64,000 nucleotides of DNA from Caldilineaceae bacterium (GTDB lineage Bacteria > Chloroflexota > Anaerolineae > Caldilineales > Caldilineaceae): positions 27,908 to 91,907 of the forward strand of contig JAPKMW010000036.1 in assembly GCA_026645575.1 (NCBI GenBank). Direction: 5' to 3'. A program made the position numbers and the translations under genes. The notes under the pieces were generated by a model that saw nothing but the letters and a program-made list of their open reading frames with translations, did no database searches and was not told the DNA's origin. Of this stretch, positions 42,674-50,237 are shown in pieces; the first letter of the stretch is position 1, and each line of letters begins with the position of its first letter.

Positions 42674-43702
42674 ATGACAACACAACCAACCATTCGCTTT
42701 GCGGCGATTGGCCTCAATCATTTCCACATTTACGGGCAAACCAACTTGTTACTGAAAGCGGGCGCCGAGTTGGTGGCGTTCTATGCCGAAGAGCCGGATC
42801 TGGCGGCGCTCTACCAGAAGGATTACCCGCAGGCCAAACAGGTGACGGACAAGCGAGCCATCTTGGAAGATGGATCGATCCAACTGGTGATCAGCGCGGC
42901 CATCCCCAGTGAACGGGCGCCGTTGGGTATTGAAGTCATGCGTCACGGCAAGGATTACATGAGCGACAAACCTGGTTTCACCACGCTGGCTCAACTGGCC
43001 GAAGTACGCCAGGTGCAGCAGGAAACGGGACGCATCTATTCCATTGATTACAGTGAACGGTTAGAAACGCGCGCCTCCGTCAAAGCATCGGAGTTGGTGC
43101 ATGGCGGCGCCATTGGGCAGGTGATCCAGACAACGGGGCTTGGTCCGCACCGCCCCCGCTTGCACCAACGGCCCTGGTGGTTCTTCAAGCGGGACATGTA
43201 CGGCGGTATCCTCTGTGACATTGCGTCGCATCAGTGTGACCAATATCTCTACTACACCGGCGAGACCGAGGTAGAGATTGTCCATGCTCAGGTGGCAAAT
43301 TATGCCCACCCACAACATCCCGAATTTGAAGATTTTGGCGACATGGTGATGCGCGGCAAGAACAGCACCGGCTACATTCGCGTCGATTGGTTCACGCCCG
43401 ATGGTCTGGCGACTTGGGGCGATGGGCGCACGATCATCCTGGGGACGGAAGGGTATATTGAATTGCGCAAATATATCGACATTGCCGGACGCCCAGGGAC
43501 GGATCACCTTATTCTGGTCAATAAGGAGAAAACCGAGTATTTTGATTGCAAAGGATTGGAATTGCCCTACGGGCCGCGATTGGTTAGTGATATTATCAAT
43601 CGCACCGAAACGGCGATGTCACAGGAACATTGCTTTCGTGCTTCGGAGTTAGCGCTCAAGGCGCAGGCAATGGCGGCACGGTTAGGCCATCTGCAAGCCT
43701 AA
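42674..43702 (+). CDS. Gfo/Idh/MocA family oxidoreductase
   Basis: 342 aa. N-terminal Rossmann part IRFAAIGLNHFHIYGQTNLL, with the EKP position replaced by SDKPGFTTLAQ, then a C-terminal substrate domain containing GGILCDIASHQCDQYLYYTG, the usual catalytic Asp/His surroundings. AGGAG lies 9 nt before the ATG. The divergent nucleotide-binding loop (GLNHFH instead of GxGxxG) sets it apart from the 4388 gene. It probably acts on a sugar or polyol together with the adjacent SDR. Confidence 0.88.
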   Translation: MTTQPTIRFAAIGLNHFHIYGQTNLLLKAGAELVAFYAEEPDLAALYQKDYPQAKQVTDKRAILEDGSIQLVISAAIPSERAPLGIEVMRHGKDYMSDKPGFTTLAQLAEVRQVQQETGRIYSIDYSERLETRASVKASELVHGGAIGQVIQTTGLGPHRPRLHQRPWWFFKRDMYGGILCDIASHQCDQYLYYTGETEVEIVHAQVANYAHPQHPEFEDFGDMVMRGKNSTGYIRVDWFTPDGLATWGDGRTIILGTEGYIELRKYIDIAGRPGTDHLILVNKEKTEYFDCKGLELPYGPRLVSDIINRTETAMSQEHCFRASELALKAQAMAARLGHLQA

Positions 43703-43737
43703 AATTGAGGCAGGTAACTATAGAGACGCGGATTCAA

Positions 43738-43778
43738 GTGACGCGGATTGGGGTCTGTCTTACCCAAATCCGCGTCAC
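43738..43778. repeat. 17-bp inverted repeat after the Gfo/Idh gene
   Basis: GTGACGCGGATTGGGGT (43738-43754) pairs with ACCCAAATCCGCGTCAC (43762-43778), one mismatch, 7-nt loop; GACGCGGATT also occurs as a direct repeat just before. Probable terminator for the + strand gene, facing the convergent Rpn gene. Confidence 0.8.
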
Positions 43779-43886
43779 TACCCCTCAGCAATTACTGGTG
43801 TGTTGGCTGCATTTGCTGTAAATAGCGCTGGGCTACTGTGGAAAATTCGGATGCAAAGGGATGGTTTGCCGATTCATCCTTGCCAT

Positions 43887-44891
43887 TTATCCAGCACTCT
43901 GTTCAATGGCTTGTGATTTGCGCGCTTGTGTGAGTTGCACCAACTGTTGCTTTAATGTCTGAAGTTTGCGTTGATCAACCCCGGTAACCTGCTCAACAAA
44001 GGCCCAGTCCATGCCGATTTTTAGCAGGTTTTCAACTGTCTCAATTTTCGTTTTGATCTCACCCCGCGCTTCACCCCGCGCTTCACCCCGCGCTTCACCT
44101 TCCAGCAACCATTCTTCTGCTAATGTTAACATTTCGCCTCCAATCTGTGAACTGTGTTGTTGCACAGCTTCCACAAACTCTTCAACGGTAGGTCGCTCTT
44201 GTGTTGCCACAATGTAATGAACAAAGAGATACAAATAGTTAACCCCACCACCAGTTGGTAACTGTGCAAGCAACCGTGCCGCCAGCGCTAGCGCCTCCTG
44301 AATTGGCTGGTGATAGGCCGCCAACATCAGCAACTGCATAATCTGCGCTTTGAGATTCCCCTTTACCCCAGCAGGGTCGATCCCAGATTGATCGATCAGG
44401 ACATGGGAAAATTGGGGGACAAACGGCCACTGGCGCGCAATTTCTGGTAGCAAATCGGCAAATTGTGTCGAGTAAGTCCATCCCGTCTCGCCCTGATAAA
44501 AGGTCAACGGTAGAATCGGCGGCAACCACTCTTGTTTAGGATGCCACTTAAAGCTTTCATCCCAAATCCGCCCCTTGTACTTGAAAAGGCGAAAACGCAT
44601 CCACTTATCCGGCGTCGATTGATGTTCAAAGAGCAAATACAGTACAACCGGCGTCTTGGTTGCCTGATGCTGAACGCGATAAAGGAGATCGGACTCGGTA
44701 TCTTCGAGCGCTTCATCGACAAAACTTGTTTCGACCAACGTCAGCGTTTGCCAATCCAACTGGGTGCTGATCGATTCCGGCAGATAGGCGCGCAGGAAGC
44801 TTTCGGCTTCTTCCTTGTCCGCAAAGACGGTGCGAAAGAGTTTATCATGAGGGTGATGGGTTGATGTTGCCACTTGCGCCCTGCCTATCAC
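43887..44891 (-). CDS. Rpn family recombination-promoting nuclease / putative transposase (PDDEXK)
   Basis: 334 aa. Starts with THHPHDKLFRTVFADKEEAES, the family opening; nuclease residues follow in TESDLLYRV and YLLFEHQSTPD. RLFKYKGRIWDE and PPILPLTFYQGETGW are family hallmarks. Near the C-terminus GEARGEARGEARGE arises from three 12-bp tandem DNA units (44059-44094), a site prone to slippage. Rpn proteins resemble restriction-type nucleases and promote RecA-independent recombination. It stands alone. A second, wrecked, distantly related gene is at 52880. Confidence 0.9.
   Translation of the reverse strand: MIGRAQVATSTHHPHDKLFRTVFADKEEAESFLRAYLPESISTQLDWQTLTLVETSFVDEALEDTESDLLYRVQHQATKTPVVLYLLFEHQSTPDKWMRFRLFKYKGRIWDESFKWHPKQEWLPPILPLTFYQGETGWTYSTQFADLLPEIARQWPFVPQFSHVLIDQSGIDPAGVKGNLKAQIMQLLMLAAYHQPIQEALALAARLLAQLPTGGGVNYLYLFVHYIVATQERPTVEEFVEAVQQHSSQIGGEMLTLAEEWLLEGEARGEARGEARGEIKTKIETVENLLKIGMDWAFVEQVTGVDQRKLQTLKQQLVQLTQARKSQAIEQSAG
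44059..44094 (-). repeat. In-gene 12-bp tandem repeat, three units
   Basis: Three exact copies of TCACCCCGCGCT, encoding GEAR units in the Rpn gene. In-frame length changes here would alter the linker without breaking the gene. Confidence 0.9.
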
Positions 44892-45002
44892 GCTGGTTAG
44901 TACATCTTTCTCCTAGATTTTATGATTATAGCACCAGTCAATGCTTGCGACAACCAGCCCCCCCTGTACAAGCGCACATGCCATTCTTGGCTTGCCATGA
45001 CG

Positions 45003-45031
45003 TTTTCAATTTGCCTTGTGTTTAGTATAAT
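45003..45031 (+). promoter_or_regulatory. Putative sigma-70 promoter for the selenoprotein peroxiredoxin
   Basis: TTTTCA (45003-45008), 17 nt, TATAAT (45026-45031); the -10 box is perfect and the -35 weak. It lies 55 nt before the ATG. Confidence 0.5.
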
Positions 45032-45085
45032 CAACGCATGGTATCGCCTCATACCGATTCATGGATCAACAAGAAGGAGAAAGAG

Positions 45086-45553
45086 ATGCTAGAAATCGGC
45101 CACCCTTTACCCAATTTCACCTTGCCGTCGGACACGGCGGGGGAGATTTCACCGGCCAAGTTGCTGGGTCAGCGCTATGTCATCTTTGCCTATCCCAAAG
45201 ATGATACCTATGGCTGAACGATTGAAGCTTCGGAATTCCGTGATCGAATTCCTCAATTTACTGCCCTGAATGTCACTGTCTATGGCATCAGCCCCGATGA
45301 CATTGCCTCCCACCAAGCCTTTGCTGAGAAACATGGCTTAAATTTTCCCTTGTTGGCCGATGTTGGCAGCGTTGTGCTAGAGCAACTAGGCTTCTGGGGC
45401 GAACGGGAGCGTGACGGCAAGAAGTTTATGGGCGTCTTCCGTAGCTCCGTTCTCGTCGGCCCCGATGGCAAGGTCGAGCAAATCTGGAAAAATGTCAATT
45501 TTCAGGGCCATGCCGATGAAGTGCTGGCAGCGATTCAGGCGATTGTGAAATGA
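45086..45553 (+). CDS. BCP/AhpC-type peroxiredoxin with in-frame UGA (probable selenoprotein)
   Basis: The frame from the ATG at 45086 (AGGAG 7 nt upstream) reads through a single TGA at 45215-45217 to a TAA at 45551, giving 155 aa with selenocysteine at residue 44. The context is FAYPKDDTYG-Sec-TIEASEFRD; canonical BCP enzymes read PKDDTPGCTIEACEFRD, so the TGA sits exactly on the peroxidatic Cys. The rest is uninterrupted and conserved (VYGISPDDIASHQAFAEKHG, FPLLADVG, FRSSVLVGPDGKV). The resolving Cys is Ser, and the protein has no cysteine at all. A SECIS-like hairpin follows the TGA. It would reduce peroxides via selenol chemistry. A nonsense pseudogene is the alternative but would not explain the position. 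Confidence 0.85.
45221..45257 (+). promoter_or_regulatory. Candidate bacterial SECIS element
   Basis: Immediately after the TGA. Apical stem GGAATTC (45232-45238) with GAATTCC (45246-45252), loop CGTGATC (45239-45245); lower stem ATTGA (45221-45225) with TCAAT (45253-45257) and a one-sided 6-nt bulge. The loop begins 21 nt after the TGA and has a G in its second position, matching the published bacterial SECIS pattern (apical loop 16-37 nt from UGA, G among the first two loop bases). Confidence 0.7.
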
Positions 45554-45562
45554 CTTAACCAA

Positions 45563-45621
45563 GAGATTGAGAGATAAAGAGATTCAGAGATTGGAACATA
45601 GTCTCTTTATCTCTCAATCTC
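45563..45621. repeat. Perfect 20-bp inverted repeat, same family as 1413-1472
   Basis: GAGATTGAGAGATAAAGAGA (45563-45582) and its exact complement at 45602-45621, 19-nt spacer. Shares an 18-nt identical segment with 1455-1472. Follows the peroxiredoxin stop and could terminate it. Confidence 0.88.
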
Positions 45622-45631
45622 CCAAAATTCA

Positions 45632-45709
45632 GCGGTGTGCCAAATATTGTGTAAATCTCAAAGCACGCTCTGGACTAATCCGGGATTTACACAATTTGTG
45701 CTACACCGC
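45632..45709. repeat. Second inverted repeat upstream of the SMP-30 gene
   Basis: GCGGTGT (45632-45638) with ACACCGC (45703-45709) and an inner TTGTGTAAATC (45647-45657) with GATTTACACAA (45684-45694). A long imperfect hairpin ending 28 bp before the SMP-30 start codon, where it could affect expression. Confidence 0.7.
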
Positions 45710-45737
45710 CTAAAATTCAGTAAGTGGAGACAAGCAG

Positions 45738-46613
45738 ATGAGCAGCGCGGTAACTTTATTAGTTGATGCCCACGCCTTGGTTGGCGAAGGACCGATTTGG
45801 GATGAGACAAAGGGCATACTCTATTGGGTCGATATTATGTCGAGTATGCTCTATGAATATAACCCAGCCACTGGAACCAACCGCGGCTATAACGTCGGGC
45901 AACATGTCGGCACGGTTGTACCACGGGCGTCAGGCGGGGTGATGTTGGCGGTCTATGATGGCTTTGCCGCTTTTGACCCCGCCATCGGGCAGTTGACCGT
46001 GATCGCCGACCCGGAGGCCGATCTGCCGGACAATCGCTTTAATGATGGCAAATGTGACCCTGCTGGGCGCTTCTGGGCCGGCACGATGGCCTATAGCAAC
46101 CAGACCACCCAAGGCAGCCTCTACCGGCTCGACCCCGATCTTTCCGTCCATAAAATGCTCGGCGATATTGGCATTGCCAATGGCATTGTCTGGAGCCTGG
46201 ACAACAAAACGATGTATTATATCGATTCGGTCGCCAACACCGTGCGCGCCTTTGACTATGCGCTGGCGACCGGCAACATCAGCAACGAACGGGTGATCAT
46301 CCGCACCGACGGATTGGGCTTGCCCGATGGTATGGCAATTGATGCCGAAGGTATGTTGTGGGTGGCGCACTTTGGCGGCTCGTGTGTCCGTCGCTGGAAC
46401 CCTCATACGGGGGAAGTTATTAGTGTCATTGAAATGCCAGCGTCGCAAATTACTGCTTGCGCCTTTGGCGGCCCTGATTTATCAACGCTTTATATCACCA
46501 GCGCCGCTATCGGCCTGGATGACGCGGCACGACAACGCGAACCCCACGCCGGCGGTCTCTTCATGACCAACCCCGGCGTCAAAGGCGTGCCAACCTTTCG
46601 CTTTGCCGGGTAA
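45738..46613 (+). CDS. SMP-30/gluconolactonase-family protein
   Basis: 291 aa. Six-bladed propeller signatures: LVGEGPIWDETKGILYWVDI (metal-binding Glu), PDNRFNDGKCDPAGRFWAGT (Asn/Asp), IANGIVWSLDNKTMYYIDS (Asn), GLPDGMAIDAEGMLWVAHFG (catalytic Asp). These enzymes hydrolyse sugar lactones, producing aldonates from aldonolactones. GGAG lies 9 nt before the ATG. It could act downstream of the uronate/sugar dehydrogenases in this region; substrate specificity is not visible. Convergent with the kinase gene. Confidence 0.92.
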   Translation: MSSAVTLLVDAHALVGEGPIWDETKGILYWVDIMSSMLYEYNPATGTNRGYNVGQHVGTVVPRASGGVMLAVYDGFAAFDPAIGQLTVIADPEADLPDNRFNDGKCDPAGRFWAGTMAYSNQTTQGSLYRLDPDLSVHKMLGDIGIANGIVWSLDNKTMYYIDSVANTVRAFDYALATGNISNERVIIRTDGLGLPDGMAIDAEGMLWVAHFGGSCVRRWNPHTGEVISVIEMPASQITACAFGGPDLSTLYITSAAIGLDDAARQREPHAGGLFMTNPGVKGVPTFRFAG

Positions 46614-46658
46614 GGAGCGCCCGTACTGTTACGACTCGACCCAGTGACACCCGACAAT

Positions 46659-47807
46659 TTATTTTGTCATCTTGTTAATAATGGCCTGAATTACCGGGGC
46701 TTGCGCTTCAATCGACTCGACGAGCTGAAATTGAACAAGCGCGCGTTGCAGGTTGTGTGTCGGATATCTGACTTTAAAGTAAATGTCACCAGCCAGATAA
46801 TCGGCAAAGAAGCGCAAGCCCAGCTCAAAGGCAATGAGTCTGATGGCATCGTAGAGATAGCGGTAATCAGCCGGGGTAAAAAAATGTGCCGCTTCCTGTA
46901 AATAACCGGTCAGGATAATTTGACAAAGCGCCGTGTCGAACTTCACGCTGGTTAGATCATCCGTCTCCTCACCGGCTGGGTTGCAACAGGAGCGTAGACA
47001 ATCCCCAATATCATAATGAACCAATCCCGGTTTGACTGTATCGAGATCGATAATGCTGACAGCCTCACCGGAGCGATCATCGATGAGAATATTATCTACC
47101 TTGGGATCGCCATGAATGGCGCGCAGTTGTAACTCGCCGCTTGCCAAAGCATCTTCCAGGATTGCTGCCCAATGGCGCCGTGCCGCCACAAAGTCCAGTC
47201 CTCTTCTCACCTGTTTTGTGCTATCGCCTTGGATATGCCTCTGGGCGCTTTCGCTCTGTAAGACCTGGTCATACGTAGCCAAGTATTGTGGCGTGATATG
47301 AAAACCGGGTAAGGTGTCATGTAATTGAGCGGGATCAAGATCGCTTAAAAGACGATGAAAACGCCCCAGCGCCATACCAGCCTGACGCGCATGGGCGGCA
47401 TCGCGAATTTTGGGGTAGGTCTTGGCCCCTGTAATCAGGCTGATGGCGCGCCAAAAGTCGCCCGCTTGATCCAGATAGTAGAGTTGACCAGTTGCTGTTG
47501 TCAGAATCTGCGGCATTTCCCAACGTGTTGACTGGTCACTGTTCGAGTGGGTATTCCGGGTCGCAATATGCCCTAAAAAAGTTTGCATATTGAGCAGAAT
47601 TAACTCCGGCTGACGAAAAACATGTGTGTTAAGCCGTTGAAGAATAAAGGCAGTGGATAGGCTCTGCTTATTGTGGTCCAATCCGGCGGCTGTCGGCGTC
47701 ACCGTCACAAGATAAGTGTCGTTAACATTGCCGCTCCCATACGGTTGCACCGCTTGCACCTTTCCCGGCGCGGCAAATTCTTGAGCAATCACGTACAACT
47801 TTTCCAC
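46659..47807 (-). CDS. APH/ChoK-fold sugar kinase, N-acetylhexosamine 1-kinase-like
   Basis: 382 aa from a GTG at 47807 with AAAGGG upstream; the longer frame has no ribosome site. N-terminus AVQPYGSGNVNDTYLVTV (nucleotide-binding turn), FILQRLNTHVFRQPELILLN, catalytic loop IHGDPKVDNILI and the DFG-like IIDLDTVKPG. These match the NahK group of phosphotransferases, which phosphorylate GlcNAc/GalNAc at C1, rather than drug-modifying aminoglycoside kinases. The two-residue difference in the Brenner motif (HGDPKVDN instead of HGDLHPGN) is usual in this group. The assignment to NahK function is tentative. Confidence 0.85.
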   Translation of the reverse strand: MEKLYVIAQEFAAPGKVQAVQPYGSGNVNDTYLVTVTPTAAGLDHNKQSLSTAFILQRLNTHVFRQPELILLNMQTFLGHIATRNTHSNSDQSTRWEMPQILTTATGQLYYLDQAGDFWRAISLITGAKTYPKIRDAAHARQAGMALGRFHRLLSDLDPAQLHDTLPGFHITPQYLATYDQVLQSESAQRHIQGDSTKQVRRGLDFVAARRHWAAILEDALASGELQLRAIHGDPKVDNILIDDRSGEAVSIIDLDTVKPGLVHYDIGDCLRSCCNPAGEETDDLTSVKFDTALCQIILTGYLQEAAHFFTPADYRYLYDAIRLIAFELGLRFFADYLAGDIYFKVRYPTHNLQRALVQFQLVESIEAQAPVIQAIINKMTK

Positions 47808-48020
47808 AAGGATCACCCTTTCTGTTGCATCTTTTGACGAAGATGGGACGGAGCCGGCGCGAAATCGACATGGTGTCACTTAATCTTAGCCGAATCGACA
47901 GATTGTGGCAAGGTCAAAACGAAATTGTCGTTGAAATCAATGTCGCTTACAATAAATGCAATCATCCACTGTTAAGCGACTTGAAAACCGCCAACCGATT
48001 ACTAAAAACTGGAGCAACCA

Positions 48021-48527
48021 ATGACTGAGACTTCTGAACTTGCCACCTATCGCCGCCTGTTCACCGAAAAATTCGAAGAGTTACAACAGTTATTGCAAGA
48101 TTTACCACCGGCAGCCTTGTTATGGAAACCTTTTGAGCAAAGTCCTTGGCAAGGGCCAGCCAGCACCCTGGGCTTGATCATGACCCATTCTGTTTCTTCG
48201 ACCTATTATCTGCTCCGTCGCGCCGAATGGACCTTGGGTCGGATTGAGTGGCGCCAGGTTGATGGCGACGAGGGTAGCAACGAATTTGGCCCCGCCAACC
48301 ACGATCCGGCTTATTTACAGGCGCGCATTGAACGGGCGCAAGCTTTTGTCAATGAATTACTGGACACGCTGAACGCCACCGATCTCGACGGCAGTCGCGC
48401 CCATCCCAAACGGACTGATCGTATTTTCACCGTGCGTTATGATCTCCAACATGCCATTGAACACATGAGCCAACACATTGGCCACGGCCAACTGACTCGT
48501 CAACTTTGGGCGTTGCAGCCGGTGTGA
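48021..48527 (+). CDS. DinB/YfiT-like four-helix protein
   Basis: 168 aa. Helical bundle with the three-His metal site of the DinB superfamily: His in IMTHSVSSTYYLLRRAE and two His in the last helix, HAIEHMSQHIGHGQL. Members include thiol transferases and metal-dependent hydrolases. GGAG precedes the ATG. Function not predictable; monocistronic between the kinase and creatininase genes. Confidence 0.88.
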   Translation: MTETSELATYRRLFTEKFEELQQLLQDLPPAALLWKPFEQSPWQGPASTLGLIMTHSVSSTYYLLRRAEWTLGRIEWRQVDGDEGSNEFGPANHDPAYLQARIERAQAFVNELLDTLNATDLDGSRAHPKRTDRIFTVRYDLQHAIEHMSQHIGHGQLTRQLWALQPV

Positions 48528-48559
48528 TTCGTGGCCTTCGACAGGCTCAGGCCACGAAT
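48527..48559. repeat. Inverted repeat at the DinB 3' end
   Basis: ATTCGTGGCC (48527-48536) and GGCCACGAAT (48550-48559) flank TTCGACAGGCTCA, a sequence common in dispersed palindromes of many genomes. It overlaps the DinB stop codon. Confidence 0.8.
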
Positions 48560-48611
48560 TGCACAACACGAATCACATTACAAGCCCCACTGCAAACAAG
48601 GAACGATTCCC

Positions 48612-49424
48612 ATGAAATATCGCTATGCCGAAATGACCTGGCCGGAGTGCAGCGCCGCTGTCAAAGTGGGACGGGTGGCTGTCTTGCCGGTGGCGACTTA
48701 TGAAGATCATGGCTACCATTTGCCCATTGATGTCGATGTGGTGTTGGCGACGGAGATCAGCGAGCGCGCTGTTGCTTTGATCCCAGAAGAAGCAGTGCTA
48801 ATTCCCGCTGTCACCCACGGCTATAGCCCCCACCACATGGATTTTCCCGGCACCATCACCATTCGCTGGGATACCTTTATCAATTATGTCAAAGACGTTT
48901 GTCTGAGTCTGGCCCATCATGGCTTTACCCGGATTCTGATTGTCAACGGACATGGCAGCAACGCTGCGCCGCTGGAGATGGCGTCACGGCTGACCGTTGT
49001 CGAGACCGAGGGGCGCGTCCTCTGTGCATCAGTAAATCACTGGGGCGTGCGCAAATTGCGGGAAGAGGGCAAAAAAATTCGCACCTCTGACTATGGTGGC
49101 ACTTCCCATGCCGGCGAATACGAAACATCACTCTACCTGGCCTTGCGCCCGGCTCTGGTGCAGATGGACAAAGCCGTCGATGAGCGTAGTCCCTTGCCCC
49201 CCAGCTTTCAAAATGATCTCCTGGCTGGGAAACGCCCCGATGGCTCACTGGCAAATTTGATGCCCTACTGGAGTACCATGAGCGTCAGCGGGGTGCGTGG
49301 CGATGCGACCAAAGCCACCCCCGCCAAAGGCGAACAGTTTCTGGCGGCAGCGGTTGAAGGTTTGGTCGAATTGGTGCGCGAATTCAAAGCGATGGAACTG
49401 CCGCCACGGCAAAGTCATCATTGA
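48612..49424 (+). CDS. Creatininase family protein
   Basis: 270 aa from the ATG at 48612 (AAGGA upstream). The metal site of creatinine amidohydrolase-fold enzymes is visible: Glu/His in TYEDHGYHLPIDVDVVLA, NGHGSNAAPLE, and the Glu in SHAGEYETSLYLALRP. The family includes creatininases, MftE peptidases and formamide hydrolases of flavin/purine pathways. No mycofactocin genes are near. Exact substrate unknown. Confidence 0.9.
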   Translation: MKYRYAEMTWPECSAAVKVGRVAVLPVATYEDHGYHLPIDVDVVLATEISERAVALIPEEAVLIPAVTHGYSPHHMDFPGTITIRWDTFINYVKDVCLSLAHHGFTRILIVNGHGSNAAPLEMASRLTVVETEGRVLCASVNHWGVRKLREEGKKIRTSDYGGTSHAGEYETSLYLALRPALVQMDKAVDERSPLPPSFQNDLLAGKRPDGSLANLMPYWSTMSVSGVRGDATKATPAKGEQFLAAAVEGLVELVREFKAMELPPRQSHH

Positions 49425-49425
49425 A

Positions 49426-49494
49426 CGTAACTATTCATTCAGCCTGCCGCTCCTAGCCAGTCATGGACTGGCTAGGAGCGGCCTGAATAGTTAC
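49426..49494. repeat. Long inverted repeat downstream of creatininase
   Basis: GCCGCTCCTAGCCAGTC and its exact complement flank ATG; the outer parts (GTAACTATTCA / TGAATAGTTAC) also pair, with an extra 8 nt on the left arm. Probably a terminator-like element. Confidence 0.85.
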
Positions 49495-49519
49495 CATTGA
49501 ACAAAGCTAAACTCTTCTA

Positions 49520-49550
49520 GCTCTCCACCGGTCTGTGACCGGTGGAGAGC
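49520..49550. repeat. 14-bp perfect inverted repeat sharing the 39607 core
   Basis: GCTCTCCACCGGTC (49520-49533), TGT, GACCGGTGGAGAGC (49537-49550). Contains CCGGTCTGTGACCGG, identical to 39618-39632. It ends 20 bp before the GNAT start. Confidence 0.88.
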
Positions 49551-49569
49551 CATCATGATGGAGTGACCA

Positions 49570-50073
49570 ATGGCGCAGTTACGACCGGCAACAATAGCAG
49601 ACTTGCCACAGATCATTGCCCTCGATCAACAAATTTTTGGCGCCTACGGCGCCGATGAAAGCCCGATTGTGATTGCGGCGCGTCTGGCCGTCTTTCCAGC
49701 AGGTTGTGTTGTCTTGACCGCGGACACAGCCCAAAATGATAAGGACGCAATCTTGGGCTATCTGACAACTGAAAAGTGGGCGACCTTGCGTGAACCGACA
49801 TTGGATGAGGATCCAAAGCTGACTCATCAATCAACTGGCACAATTTTAAATATCACAACCCTGGCGATTGCGCCGTCACAACAGCGTAAGGGGTTAGGGG
49901 TGCAACTGGTCACTCATGCCATTGCCCTGGCACAACGTGAAGGGTGTACCGCCATTGTCTTGGAGACTGCGTGGGCAGCCCGTTTTTATGAACAACATGG
50001 CTTTGTCAAATGTGGCGAAAGGCGTCAACGCAATATTCTTCTCCATATTATGCAATATACAATCACACCGTAG
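49570..50073 (+). CDS. GNAT-family N-acetyltransferase
   Basis: 167 aa. Acetyl-CoA-binding motif A is ITTLAIAPSQQRKGLGVQLVTHAI (Q-x-x-G-x-G form QRKGLG), followed by FYEQHGFVKCGERR. GGAG lies 6 nt before the ATG. Substrate unknown. Confidence 0.9.
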   Translation: MAQLRPATIADLPQIIALDQQIFGAYGADESPIVIAARLAVFPAGCVVLTADTAQNDKDAILGYLTTEKWATLREPTLDEDPKLTHQSTGTILNITTLAIAPSQQRKGLGVQLVTHAIALAQREGCTAIVLETAWAARFYEQHGFVKCGERRQRNILLHIMQYTITP

Positions 50074-50237
50074 CGCGGGTTATACAACAAATGTTGCAGA
50101 CATATTATAGACATTTTAGCCAAATATGGATTGGTTCCCGCCGCTTACGGAAGACTTAATGCGCTTTCTTTGCGTATTACGTTGGGTTGTGTTACACTCT
50201 TACTGGCGTCAACAAACCCTAACCCTGAAAACCAACT

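Noticed and set aside
46659..47807. Aminoglycoside resistance kinase
   Set aside because: The motif pattern fits sugar 1-kinases of the NahK group better than aminoglycoside phosphotransferases.
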